A DNA stretch of 34,456 nt from an uncultured Lachnospiraceae bacterium (GTDB lineage: Bacteria; Bacillota; Clostridia; Lachnospirales; Lachnospiraceae), in assembly GCA_948470755.1 (NCBI GenBank), contig CAOKPU010000032.1, positions 1 to 34,456 on the forward strand. The letters are read 5' to 3'. Within the stretch, counting starts at the first letter, position 1. Each line of letters begins with the position of its first letter. Made by a program: the position numbers and the translations under genes. This document shows positions 1 through 7,952 of the stretch, one piece after another. Below the pieces are notes generated by a model. That model searched no databases. It was not told the DNA's origin and worked only from the letters and a program-made list of their open reading frames with translations.

Positions 1-7
1 CTAGTGT

Positions 8-43
8 GCCATCTGCCGGACGGGGCCGCCGGATGGGCCTTTT
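8..43 (+). terminator. Probable intrinsic terminator of a gene upstream of the window
   Basis: An imperfect GC-rich hairpin (CATC plus a CCGG block on the left, CCGG and GATG on the right) is followed by TTTT. It would end a transcript that enters from before the window. The following 38-67 stretch is similar to the sequence after the metK terminator (10806-10835). Confidence 0.45.
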
Positions 44-112
44 GACACCCGAATCTTTATAGGAAAGGCATTTTGTTCCCATATAGGATAAAAATAATAG
101 GAGGATGAGGGT

Positions 113-898
113 ATGGTTTATTTTTTGTTTTTTATAATTAGTTTTCTGGCATCTATTGCCGGGGCGATCTGCGGCATTGGGGGAGGGGTTATTATTAAGC
201 CGCTGCTGGATTCTTTTGGGCTTATGGATGTAAAGACGATTAGTTTTTTATCAGGCTGTACAGTACTTGCCATGAGTACATATTCTTTTGTTGTTTCCAA
301 GATGAAAAAGGAATCTTTGGTGGATATGAGGATCGGGACTCCCCTGGCAGTGGGGGCGGCCATAGGCGGGGTACTTGGTAAAAGCCTGTTTCAGGCGTTG
401 GTACGGTCTTTTGACCAGGATTATGTGGGGGCTATCCAGGCAGGATGTCTGTTGGCGGTTACTTTAGGGACGTTGGTTTATACGGTTTATAAGGCGAAGG
501 TGAAAACGCTGCAGGTGACAAACCTTTTGGCATGTCTGCTGGTAGGGCTGGTTCTCGGGGTGATGTCTTCCTTCCTTGGGATTGGGGGAGGGCCGATTAA
601 CCTTGTGGTCCTTTTTTATTTCTTTTCTATGACTACAAAGACCGCAGCCCAGAATTCCCTGTATATCATATTGTTTTCCCAGATCACCAGTTTGTTGAAC
701 TCAATTTTTACGTCCACAGTCCCGGCTTTTTCCGTTTTTCTTTTGGCATTGATGGCTGCGGGAGGGATCCTTGGCGGGTTCTGCGGCAGGAAAGTAAATA
801 AAAAGATTGACGACCGTAAAGTTGATATGCTTTTTATGGGGCTGATGGTGGTCATAATCTTCATTAATATTTATAATATGTACCGGTTTCTTGCCTGA
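113..898 (+). CDS. TauE/SafE-family sulfite/sulfate exporter (membrane permease)
   Basis: This 261-residue protein is almost entirely hydrophobic and has two related halves. Each half contains the glycine motif typical of the TauE/SafE (DUF81) family: GIGGGVIIKP near residue 21 and LGIGGGPINL near residue 155. The family is known for transport of sulfite, sulfate, sulfonates or sulfoacetate across the cytoplasmic membrane, usually outward. The ATG at 113 follows a GGAGGATGAGGGT ribosome site. It precedes a sulfatase maturase by 52 bases with no terminator, and a sulfatase lies downstream, so the inferred job is to export the sulfate or sulfite released from an imported organosulfate. The direction and exact anion cannot be read from the sequence. 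Its promoter is not evident in the first 112 bases and may lie outside the window. Confidence 0.87.
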   Translation: MVYFLFFIISFLASIAGAICGIGGGVIIKPLLDSFGLMDVKTISFLSGCTVLAMSTYSFVVSKMKKESLVDMRIGTPLAVGAAIGGVLGKSLFQALVRSFDQDYVGAIQAGCLLAVTLGTLVYTVYKAKVKTLQVTNLLACLLVGLVLGVMSSFLGIGGGPINLVVLFYFFSMTTKTAAQNSLYIILFSQITSLLNSIFTSTVPAFSVFLLALMAAGGILGGFCGRKVNKKIDDRKVDMLFMGLMVVIIFINIYNMYRFLA

Positions 899-950
899 CG
901 AGATCCGGATGTCAAAGAGCCTTTTTTAAAAAAGAAAGGATAGGAGAGAT

Positions 951-2069
951 ATGAGAAATATCAGTGTGTTGATAAAACCGGCATCCGGGATGTGCAATAT
1001 GCGATGCGAATATTGTTTTTATCACGATGAGGCGAAAAACAGGCAAGTGGAGTCTTACGGATTGATGTCGGAAGAAACTTTGGAACGGGTTGTGGAAAAG
1101 GCATTGGCTTTTTCAGATGACTCCTGTTCATTTACTTTTCAGGGAGGGGAGCCTTTTTTGCGGGGGCTTTCTTTTTTTCGGAAAGCGATAGAACTTCAGA
1201 AGAAATACAACGTTAAGAATCTGCGGATTTTTAATGCAATTCAGACAAATGGGACATGCATTGACGATAAATGGGCAGAATTTTTAAAAGAGAATCATTT
1301 TCTGGTGGGGGTTTCCCTGGATGGGACGGAGTTTACCCACGACTCGTTCCGCGTGGATGCAGGAGGAGAAGGCACTTTCCTGAAAGTAATGGAGGGGATT
1401 GGGAAGCTTAAGGAGTATCAAGTGGATTTTAATATATTGACAGTAGTGAATGCTGTAACCGCAAAAAAAATACCGAGGATTTATGAGTTTTACAAACAAA
1501 ACGGTTTTCGGCATCTTCAGTTTATCCCCTGTCTGAATCCTCTGGGAAAGGAAGCGGAGCGCTTTCGGTATACATTAAGCCCGGAAGCTTACGGGCATTT
1601 TCTAAAGACTCTTTTTGATTTATGGTACAATGACTGGAAAAGGGGGAGTGTCATCCATATCCAGCAATTCGAGGAATATGTAAAGATGCTTCTTCTTATG
1701 CCGCCGGATGTATGCGGTATGAGTGGGATCTGTTCCCGCCAGCATGTGGTGGAGGCGGATGGCGGGGTATACCCCTGTGATTTTTATGTGTTGGATGAAT
1801 ATAAGCTTGGCAGCCTGAATGAGGTTTCTTTTGAGGAGATTAATAAAAAGAGGGAACAAATCCGCTTTATTGAAGAATCGGTAATTAAGGGCGGAAAATG
1901 CACTGCCTGTAAATATGCCGCGATCTGCAGGGGAGGCTGCCGGAGGCATAGGATGCCGGATAATTATTTTTGCATTTCCTACTATGGTTTTTTCGATTAT
2001 GCAATCTGCAGATTGGAAGAAATCGCTGTCTGGCATCAGAAAAATCACCAAACATCCGGAAATGTCTGA
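951..2069 (+). CDS. Anaerobic sulfatase-maturating enzyme (radical SAM/SPASM, anSME)
   Basis: This enzyme converts the active-site Cys or Ser of a sulfatase to formylglycine using S-adenosylmethionine and iron-sulfur clusters, without oxygen. Cys15, Cys19 and Cys22 in the motif CNMRCEYCFYHDE form the radical SAM CX3CX2C site. A glycine motif, FTFQGGEP, follows. The C-terminal SPASM part contains CGMSGIC, the family stretch VVEADGGVYPCDFYVLDEY, and a final CTACKYAAICRGGC cluster, which is the pattern of auxiliary 4Fe-4S ligation in anSME. The length of 372 residues is normal. The ATG at 951 follows AAAGGATAGGAGAG. The cognate substrate is probably the Cys-type sulfatase at 5413-6765 in the same locus. 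The gene acts in the cytoplasm and points to an anaerobic host. Confidence 0.92.
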   Translation: MRNISVLIKPASGMCNMRCEYCFYHDEAKNRQVESYGLMSEETLERVVEKALAFSDDSCSFTFQGGEPFLRGLSFFRKAIELQKKYNVKNLRIFNAIQTNGTCIDDKWAEFLKENHFLVGVSLDGTEFTHDSFRVDAGGEGTFLKVMEGIGKLKEYQVDFNILTVVNAVTAKKIPRIYEFYKQNGFRHLQFIPCLNPLGKEAERFRYTLSPEAYGHFLKTLFDLWYNDWKRGSVIHIQQFEEYVKMLLLMPPDVCGMSGICSRQHVVEADGGVYPCDFYVLDEYKLGSLNEVSFEEINKKREQIRFIEESVIKGGKCTACKYAAICRGGCRRHRMPDNYFCISYYGFFDYAICRLEEIAVWHQKNHQTSGNV

Positions 2070-2119
2070 CAGCAGTAGTTTATATTATGACCAATTATTT
2101 TGCTGATATTAGACAAGAT

Positions 2120-2146
2120 TTGTAGAAAATAGACTATTTCGTACAA
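2120..2146. promoter_or_regulatory. Candidate operator: 12-bp-arm inverted repeat upstream of the transporter operon
   Basis: The left arm TTGTAGAAAATA (2120-2131) and right arm TATTTCGTACAA (2135-2146) are complementary at 10 of 12 positions around the centre GAC. The site lies about 27 bases before the proposed -35 box and 124 bases before the receptor gene. Dimeric GntR-type regulators bind palindromes of this size, and one is encoded at the end of the operon. Assignment to that regulator is inference. Confidence 0.45.
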
Positions 2147-2172
2147 CTTTTTAAAGAAACTGTAGAAACTTG

Positions 2173-2202
2173 TTGAGGGGGCAAATTATAATATGCTATA
2201 TT
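2173..2202 (+). promoter_or_regulatory. Candidate sigma-A promoter of the transporter-sulfatase operon
   Basis: A TTGAGG -35 box (2173-2178) and a TATATT -10 box (2197-2202) are separated by 18 bases. This places a start site about 60 bases before the receptor gene. A small palindrome, ACATC-GAT-GATGT, lies just downstream at 2211-2223. The -35 box is one or two bases off consensus, so the call is moderate. Confidence 0.5.
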
Positions 2203-2269
2203 GAAATCACATCGATGATGTCCGTAAGACCTATAGGGATTGTTAGAAAATTGTGAAGGAGATGTGAAG

Positions 2270-3235
2270 ATGAAAAAGAGAATATTAAGCAGCATTTTAG
2301 CCCTTACAATGGCCGCAGGGTTATTGGCAGGCTGCGGCGGGAGCAAGACTGCAACCTGGACTGTAACTTGTCCATGGGCTCCATCGGGAGTGGCCGCAAT
2401 GGTAAGTCAAAAGGCGGCGGCTATGTCAACGGATTATTCTGAAAATATTATCCTTGTAGCTGATGCGATAAAAGGCGATGCGGCTACTGTGAATACGTGG
2501 GTAGCGGATACAAAAGCAGATGATACGGAGCTGGTATTTGCAGGAGAAGGGCTTTTTTCCATTACTTCTATTTTGGATCCGGCAAAGCTGCAATTTACGT
2601 ATGATGATTTTATGTTTGTAGAAAACCTGTATTCTTCCGTATTTGTTATGTCTGCGGATGCAAAGCTGAATATTAAGGGTATTGAAGATTTGAAGGTTTA
2701 TGCGGAAGGCGTTGACGAAATCAGCGTGGCGGCAAACGGCGCAACCAGTTCCGAGGCATTTTTAGCGGCGGCGCTTTTTGGCTCCATGGGTTTTGGGGAC
2801 AAATTAAAGATTACTCCTTACAGTTCCGCGGCGGAAGCGGCACAGGCAGTGGCAAGAGGGGAGACGAATTTTGCGGTTTCCCATCAGTCCCAGATCCTGG
2901 AGACATATCAGCAGGGCGGAGTTACCATTGTTTGTGCATTTGACGGCGAGGATATTAGCGAAGGGGAATTTGCAGGAGTAGAGGGTGTAGGGAAATACGG
3001 ATATCCTTACTTCCGCAACCGTTGCTTCGTTCTGGCGCGCTCCGGAACCAAGGCTGAAACAGTAGCGGAGTTAAAAAAGTTATACGATGATATACTTGCA
3101 AACGATGAAATGTCGGCTTGGCTGAACGATACTATGATGTTGGAAGTGGATACGATGAGCGAAGCGGACGTTCAGGAACATATTCAAAATGTGCAGGATA
3201 TTGTAAATGAATATTATGACATTGTTGTAGGCTAA
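2270..3235 (+). CDS. Tripartite tricarboxylate transporter (TctC/BUG-type) substrate-binding lipoprotein
   Basis: This 321-residue secreted receptor begins with a lipoprotein signal peptide (positively charged MKKR, hydrophobic stretch, lipobox LAGC with Cys22), so in a Gram-positive cell it is anchored to the outer face of the membrane. The body resembles the TctC/BUG family: an early TVTCPWAPSG segment where the family has its ligand-loop motif, and a two-lobed periplasmic-binding fold. It is followed by the small and large membrane subunits of the same transporter type. BUG receptors usually bind carboxylates or other small organic anions; here the ligand is inferred to be a small organosulfate because of the sulfatase downstream. 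The ATG at 2270 was chosen over an upstream in-frame codon because GAAGGAGATG lies directly before it and the signal peptide starts there. Confidence 0.85.
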   Translation: MKKRILSSILALTMAAGLLAGCGGSKTATWTVTCPWAPSGVAAMVSQKAAAMSTDYSENIILVADAIKGDAATVNTWVADTKADDTELVFAGEGLFSITSILDPAKLQFTYDDFMFVENLYSSVFVMSADAKLNIKGIEDLKVYAEGVDEISVAANGATSSEAFLAAALFGSMGFGDKLKITPYSSAAEAAQAVARGETNFAVSHQSQILETYQQGGVTIVCAFDGEDISEGEFAGVEGVGKYGYPYFRNRCFVLARSGTKAETVAELKKLYDDILANDEMSAWLNDTMMLEVDTMSEADVQEHIQNVQDIVNEYYDIVVG

Positions 3236-3250
3236 TCGAACCTCTTCATA

Positions 3251-3287
3251 GGATGGACGGGACCGGATAGGACTTGCCCATCCTTTT
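3251..3287 (+). terminator. Intercistronic terminator-like hairpin between receptor and membrane subunits
   Basis: GGATGG (3251-3256) pairs with CCATCC (3278-3283) and is followed by TTTT. Partial termination here would give more mRNA for the receptor than for the membrane subunits, as is common in binding-protein transporters. Confidence 0.6.
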
Positions 3288-3352
3288 GTTAATATAGGGA
3301 TAGTCTGTGAAGCGGGGTGTCCGTTGTTTTCATATGGAAAGGAGCTTTATAT

Positions 3353-3880
3353 ATGGAAGGGAAACAAAGCTGGATGGAGCGTTTGGACAGGAAAAGGGAT
3401 GAAATCGGGGAAAAACTGGTTCAAAAAGAAATAAATCTCCCCACCGAACTGATTACGGGAATACTGTTCCTTTTGCTTGGGATCCTGACGCTTGTGATTA
3501 TGCCGGGCCAGGTGAAAGTGTCGGATACGGATGTGGTAAACGGCAGGGCGTTTCCGACATTGCTTATGGTAGTTATGATGATATGCAGCGGCATTGTGTT
3601 GGTGAAGGAATTGTATCAGGTTTTTGTAAAAAAACAACCATTGACGACAAAGAAAGTAAATCTTCTCGTGGAAGTGAAGGCTTTGGAAATTCTGGCGATT
3701 TTAGTTTTGACTTATATAATCTGTGCCATAACCGATTTGTTTGTAATCGGGGCTGTATTCTGCAGCCTTGGCTTTCTTGTTTATTTTCGCTGCAGGAAGG
3801 TAAGCTATTATGCAATTACCCTGACGGTTGCAGTATTGATTTGGGTGGCGTTCCGTTTCGGGCTTGGGGTTAATTTTTAA
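3353..3880 (+). CDS. Tripartite tricarboxylate transporter small membrane subunit (TctB-type)
   Basis: This 175-residue protein has a charged N-terminal segment of about 35 residues followed by four hydrophobic segments, the usual layout of the TctB subunit (4 membrane helices). It sits between the receptor gene and the 498-residue TctA-like subunit, which is the standard order for this transporter class. The TctB subunit is needed for transport, but its exact role in the complex is poorly defined. The ATG at 3353 is preceded by GGAAAGGAGC; an upstream in-frame GTG at 3317 has no ribosome site. The long charged cytoplasmic N-terminus (residues 1-30, rich in Lys, Arg and Glu) is somewhat longer than in many TctB proteins. 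Confidence 0.8.
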   Translation: MEGKQSWMERLDRKRDEIGEKLVQKEINLPTELITGILFLLLGILTLVIMPGQVKVSDTDVVNGRAFPTLLMVVMMICSGIVLVKELYQVFVKKQPLTTKKVNLLVEVKALEILAILVLTYIICAITDLFVIGAVFCSLGFLVYFRCRKVSYYAITLTVAVLIWVAFRFGLGVNF

Positions 3881-3898
3881 GGAAGGAGGAGTTTGTCT

Positions 3899-5395
3899 AT
3901 GTTGGAGTATATTGTTCCTGCTCTTCAGCATTTGTTTACGCTGGAAAATTTTCTTTGGATAAATATAGGTGTGTTTATCGGTTCGGTTTTTGCGGCAATT
4001 CCGGGATTATCGGTTATTCTCTGCGTTATTTTGTTCCTTCCTTTTACTTATAGGATGACGGCGATTCCAGGGATGATGTTTTTGCTCGGCATTTATTGTG
4101 CGGGCGGTTATGGGGGAAGCGTATCCGCGATACTGATCAATACGCCGGGTACGCCTCATGCGGCGGCGACGATGATGGACGGGCATCCGCTTTCCAGGAA
4201 CGGGAGGACGAAAGCCGCGTTGAAGATCGCGCTTTATGCGTCTGCCTTCGGCGGCGTTTTTTCGGCATTGATGCTTTTGTTCTTAGGGCCGCAAGTGGCG
4301 CAGATAGCAGCGCAGTTGGGGACGGCGGAATATTTTATGGTATGTCTGTTTGGATTGACGATTATTGCCGGAGTGTCGGGAAAAAGCATGATTAAGGGAA
4401 TAATAGCGGCGTGTATTGGGCTTTTAATCTCCTGCATCGGAGCGGATCCTATGACAAGTTATGACAGATTTACTTTTGGCGTTCCGCGTTTGTACCTTGG
4501 GCTGGATCTCGCTATTTGCCTGATCGGGTTGTTTGCCCTTGTGGAGGTGCTGGCAAAAGCGGAAAAGAAGCCTGGGCAGCTTATTTTGGATTCAAAAAAG
4601 ATGAACGATAATGGGGAAATTACAAAAGATGAATTTAAGAGGATGATACGTCCCACAATCCTTTCTTCCATTATCGGCGTTTTGGTCGGCATTATTCCCG
4701 GCACGGGGGCTTCGGAGGCTTCGTGGTTTAGTTATGACAGGGCAAAAGCGATGTCTAAACATAAAGAAGAGTTCGGCCATGGCTCAGTCGAGGGGATTGC
4801 TGCCGCGGAATCGGCCAACAACGCCGTAACGGGGGCGACTTTGATCCCATTACTTACAATGGGGATCCCCGGGGACGGAACGGTAGCGATCATGCTTTCC
4901 GCGCTGATGATCAACGGGCTAAACCCGGGGCTGAGCCTGTTTACAACCCAAGGCGACATTATGTATGCAATTATGATCGGCCTTGTATTTGTCAATTTGT
5001 TTATGTTGCTTCAGGGGACTTTCCTGACCCGGCTTTTTGCCAAGGTAGTGTCTATCCCGCAGGAAATACTGACTCCGATCATTGTCCTTTTTTGTTTTGC
5101 GGGTGCGTATTCCGTAAATAAAAATTACTTTGACGTCGGCGTGGCATTGATCTTTGCTGTTATCGCTTGGCTGCTCCGGAAGCTGGATATGCCTCCTGTC
5201 CCCATTCTTTTGGGGATGGTGCTTGGGAATATGACGGAAACGAATTTCCGCCGCGCGCTGCTGATATCAAACGGCAGTCCGAAGATTTTCGTGAGCAGCA
5301 TTTATTGCATTATTTTTGTGATTCTTACCGTTCTTGCGGTAGCGACGTTGATTAGGAGTAAAATGAAAGAGGCAAAGGGAGAAACGAAGAGATAG
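3899..5395 (+). CDS. Tripartite tricarboxylate transporter large permease subunit (TctA-type)
   Basis: This 498-residue membrane protein has about 12 hydrophobic segments and carries the two glycine/proline signature regions of the TctA family. They are GGYGGSVSAILINTPGTPHAA near residue 70, and IIPGTGASEASWFSYDRAK followed by NNAVTGATLIPLLTMGIPGDG in the second half. It forms the translocation pore and is driven by an ion gradient. The ATG at 3899 is placed seven bases after GGAAGGAGGAG; a TTG six bases earlier is too close to that site. The stop codon is immediately followed by the ribosome site of the sulfatase gene, so the two are almost certainly co-transcribed and translationally close. 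The substrate is inferred from the sulfatase neighbour. Confidence 0.93.
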   Translation: MLEYIVPALQHLFTLENFLWINIGVFIGSVFAAIPGLSVILCVILFLPFTYRMTAIPGMMFLLGIYCAGGYGGSVSAILINTPGTPHAAATMMDGHPLSRNGRTKAALKIALYASAFGGVFSALMLLFLGPQVAQIAAQLGTAEYFMVCLFGLTIIAGVSGKSMIKGIIAACIGLLISCIGADPMTSYDRFTFGVPRLYLGLDLAICLIGLFALVEVLAKAEKKPGQLILDSKKMNDNGEITKDEFKRMIRPTILSSIIGVLVGIIPGTGASEASWFSYDRAKAMSKHKEEFGHGSVEGIAAAESANNAVTGATLIPLLTMGIPGDGTVAIMLSALMINGLNPGLSLFTTQGDIMYAIMIGLVFVNLFMLLQGTFLTRLFAKVVSIPQEILTPIIVLFCFAGAYSVNKNYFDVGVALIFAVIAWLLRKLDMPPVPILLGMVLGNMTETNFRRALLISNGSPKIFVSSIYCIIFVILTVLAVATLIRSKMKEAKGETKR

Positions 5396-5412
5396 TGGAG
5401 GTAAGTGAAATT

Positions 5413-6765
5413 ATGGCATATAATATAATTTTTTATTTTACGGATCAGCAAAGGGCGGATACCTGCGGATGTTATGGGCAGCCGTTGGATATTACGCCTA
5501 ACTTGGACCGTCTTGCATCGGAGGGGATAAAGTTTGAAAACGCTTTTTCCCCGCAGCCCGTCTGCGGGCCCTGTCGAGCGCTTTTCCAGACGGGGAAATA
5601 TCCGACGGAAACCGGATGCTTTAGGAATAATATCATGCTTCCTGCAGGGGTAAAAACGTTGGCGGATTACATAGAGGAAGCCGGATATGAGACGGCTTAT
5701 ATTGGGAAATGGCATTTGGCCAGTGATGGGGAATTGGAAAAGCCGCCTGCCATCGATCATACGATTACTCCCATACCGCGGGAACTAAGGGGAGGCTATA
5801 CAGGCTTTTGGCGTACTGCGGATGTATTGGAATTCACTTCCCACGGCTATGATGGATATGTGTTTGACGAAAACAACAATCGGATAGATTTTAAAGGTTA
5901 TAGGGCGGATTGCATCACTGATCTGGCATTGGATTTTTTTGAGGAAAGGGATACGGGAAAACCGTTTTTTATGACGATTTCCCATATCGAGCCTCATCAT
6001 CAAAATGACCGCAAGCATTACGAAGGGCCGGAAGGGTCAAAAGAAAAGTTTAAGGACTTCATACTGCCGGAAGATTTAAAGGTTCTAAAAGGGGATGCGG
6101 CGGAAGAATATCCGGATTATCTGGGGGCCTGTGAAAGGTTGGATCAGAATTTGGGTAAATTAATCAATAAATTAAAAGAAAAAGGCTTATATGAAGATAC
6201 GATAATCATTTTTGCGGCGGATCACGGCTCCCATTTTAGGACGAGAAACAGGGACGGACATTTGAATGGCTATGATGATTACAAACGTTCTTGCCACGAT
6301 GCCTGTCTGAAGGTGCCGCTTGTAATTGCAGGAGGGCCTTATAAGGGAGGCGCGGCGGTGGAGGAACTTGTAAGTACGGAAAGCCTTCCTAAAACTATTT
6401 TGGCGATGGCGGGAGTGGATGTAGGCGATGCTATGATAGGGGAGAACCTGCTGGACGTAGTGGAAAAAAAGGATGGGAAGCGTCTGAACCAAGTCTTTGC
6501 CCAAATATCGGAAAGCAGGATTGGAAGGTGCATCCGCACTCCCAGGTATACCTATTCCGTCTATGCGCCGGGTATGAATGGGGGCGAAGCTTCGTCATCG
6601 GATGTTTATGCGGATGATTTCCTGTATGATATGGAAAAAGACCCGTATCAGTTGAAGAATGTGGTGGATAGCCCGGAATATAAAGCCGTTAAAACGGATA
6701 TGAGGAAACGGTTGTTGGAGTGGATAGAAAAGGCGGAAGGAAAGAGGCCGGTTATTACAGATTAA
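5413..6765 (+). CDS. Type I (formylglycine) sulfatase, cytoplasmic
   Basis: This 450-residue alkaline-phosphatase-superfamily enzyme hydrolyses sulfate esters. Visible active-site elements are TDQQR (residues 10-14, metal-binding Asp11), the formylglycine motif Cys51-Gly-Pro-Cys-Arg55 followed by a GKYP segment, GKWH (98-101), and DHGSH with Asp270-His271. The C-terminus has the LYDMEKDPYQLKN segment typical of this subgroup (DUF4976-like region). No signal peptide or membrane segment precedes the catalytic domain, so the enzyme should work in the cytoplasm on an imported substrate. Cys51 needs conversion to formylglycine, which the maturase at 951-2069 can supply without oxygen. The ATG at 5413 is ten bases after GGAGGT; the GTG at 5395 overlaps the previous stop and is less likely. 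Substrate is unknown. Confidence 0.93.
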   Translation: MAYNIIFYFTDQQRADTCGCYGQPLDITPNLDRLASEGIKFENAFSPQPVCGPCRALFQTGKYPTETGCFRNNIMLPAGVKTLADYIEEAGYETAYIGKWHLASDGELEKPPAIDHTITPIPRELRGGYTGFWRTADVLEFTSHGYDGYVFDENNNRIDFKGYRADCITDLALDFFEERDTGKPFFMTISHIEPHHQNDRKHYEGPEGSKEKFKDFILPEDLKVLKGDAAEEYPDYLGACERLDQNLGKLINKLKEKGLYEDTIIIFAADHGSHFRTRNRDGHLNGYDDYKRSCHDACLKVPLVIAGGPYKGGAAVEELVSTESLPKTILAMAGVDVGDAMIGENLLDVVEKKDGKRLNQVFAQISESRIGRCIRTPRYTYSVYAPGMNGGEASSSDVYADDFLYDMEKDPYQLKNVVDSPEYKAVKTDMRKRLLEWIEKAEGKRPVITD

Positions 6766-6777
6766 GGAGGCGTCCTG

Positions 6778-7896
6778 ATGGGAACTTTGGATAAGAAATC
6801 GGAGCAGGCTTATCTTTGGCTGCGGGCATATATCGATGAGAATAAGTTTGCAAATAATTCAAAGCTCCCATCGGAAAATGTAATCAGCCACCGGCTTTCG
6901 GTAAGCCGGGAAACCGTGCGTACGGCATTGTCCAGACTGGCGGAAGAAGGGCTGATCCGCAAAGTAAAAGGGAGCGGGACTTACATTAATAAAGATGTGG
7001 CGTTGACAAAGGAGCTTGGCGGGAACAGCGGTACGATCAAGGTAGGATTAGTCTTGCAAGGACAGGATACTGACGCCAATTCCACCCTGATCGAAGGGAT
7101 ACGGAGCGTGCTTTTGGCCGATAAGGTGGATTTGCGTATCTTTTTGACGGATAATAAGTTTGCGAATGAAAGGCGTTGCCTGCAGACGGTGGTTCATCAG
7201 GATTTTCAAGGGTTTATCGTAGATGGTGTAAAGGCGAGCCTGATGAATCCCAATTTAGACTGTTATAAACAGATTTATCAAAAGAAGATACCGGTTATCT
7301 TTTATAACAATTATTATAAGGAGCTGAATTATCCAAGGGTTACTGTAAATGACAAGCAATGCGCTGACCGCTTGCTGGGGCTGTTGATTAAAGCCGGGCA
7401 TAGGCATATTGCGGGAGTGTTTATTTATGATAATTATCAAAGTATTGAAAAGTTCCAGGGGATGGCGGCGGCGCTGAAACGGCATGGAGTGGAATTCCAG
7501 GATGATTATATTAAATGGTGTGTTTCCAATGAAGCGCATGATGATCGTTTCGCCCGTTCCATTGATAAGTTCTTGAAAGGGATCCCGCGTTGCAGCGCCA
7601 TTGTATGTTGTAATTATATGATCTACCGCCTGGTGCGGCATGTGTTGAACAAACAGGGGAAAAAGGTGCCGGAGGATTATTCGCTTGTGTGTTTTGATTA
7701 TTCGGGAGGCAATTGGGAGGAGGAAGGCGTGACGTGTTCTGTTCATCAGGGGTATCAGATTGGGCAGCAGGTGGCGGAAAGGCTTTTGAAGATGATTGAA
7801 CGCAGGGATTGCAAGGGGCAGGATTATTCATGCATTATGCCGCCTAAAATCTATATTGGGAGTTCCGTAGGACAAGTAAATAAAAAACAGCAATAA
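6778..7896 (+). CDS. GntR-type transcription regulator with LacI/periplasmic-binding-like sensor domain
   Basis: Residues 1-75 form a GntR winged helix (KLPSENVISHRLSVSRETVRTAL, then RLAEEGLIRKVKGSGTYI). Residues from about 85 to the end resemble the LacI/periplasmic-binding fold: VGLVLQG at the start, the VTVNDKQCADRLLGLLIKAGHRHIAG segment, and a late VCFDYSG segment. This is the AraR-like architecture, usually a repressor released by a small sugar-type ligand. The gene starts 12 bases after the sulfatase stop, with AAGGAGG in front, so it is the last gene of the operon and may control it. A ligand of sugar type would hint at a sulfated sugar, but this is inference. Its stop codon lies inside the terminator hairpin. 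Confidence 0.88.
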   Translation: MGTLDKKSEQAYLWLRAYIDENKFANNSKLPSENVISHRLSVSRETVRTALSRLAEEGLIRKVKGSGTYINKDVALTKELGGNSGTIKVGLVLQGQDTDANSTLIEGIRSVLLADKVDLRIFLTDNKFANERRCLQTVVHQDFQGFIVDGVKASLMNPNLDCYKQIYQKKIPVIFYNNYYKELNYPRVTVNDKQCADRLLGLLIKAGHRHIAGVFIYDNYQSIEKFQGMAAALKRHGVEFQDDYIKWCVSNEAHDDRFARSIDKFLKGIPRCSAIVCCNYMIYRLVRHVLNKQGKKVPEDYSLVCFDYSGGNWEEEGVTCSVHQGYQIGQQVAERLLKMIERRDCKGQDYSCIMPPKIYIGSSVGQVNKKQQ

Positions 7897-7923
7897 TCCG
7901 GGAAAATGGATGATTGCTGTTTT
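7884..7923. terminator. Bidirectional terminator shared by the regulator and the HD-GYP gene
   Basis: AAAACAGCAAT (7884-7894) and ATTGCTGTTTT (7913-7923) are perfect complements; ATCC/GGAT extends the stem around a short loop, with one A/G mismatch. The A and T runs at both ends make it work for either strand. The regulator's TAA stop (7894-7896) is within the stem. It separates two converging genes. Confidence 0.85.
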
Positions 7924-7952
7924 GCAGCGCGTCCGGCGGTACGCGTTTCAAA

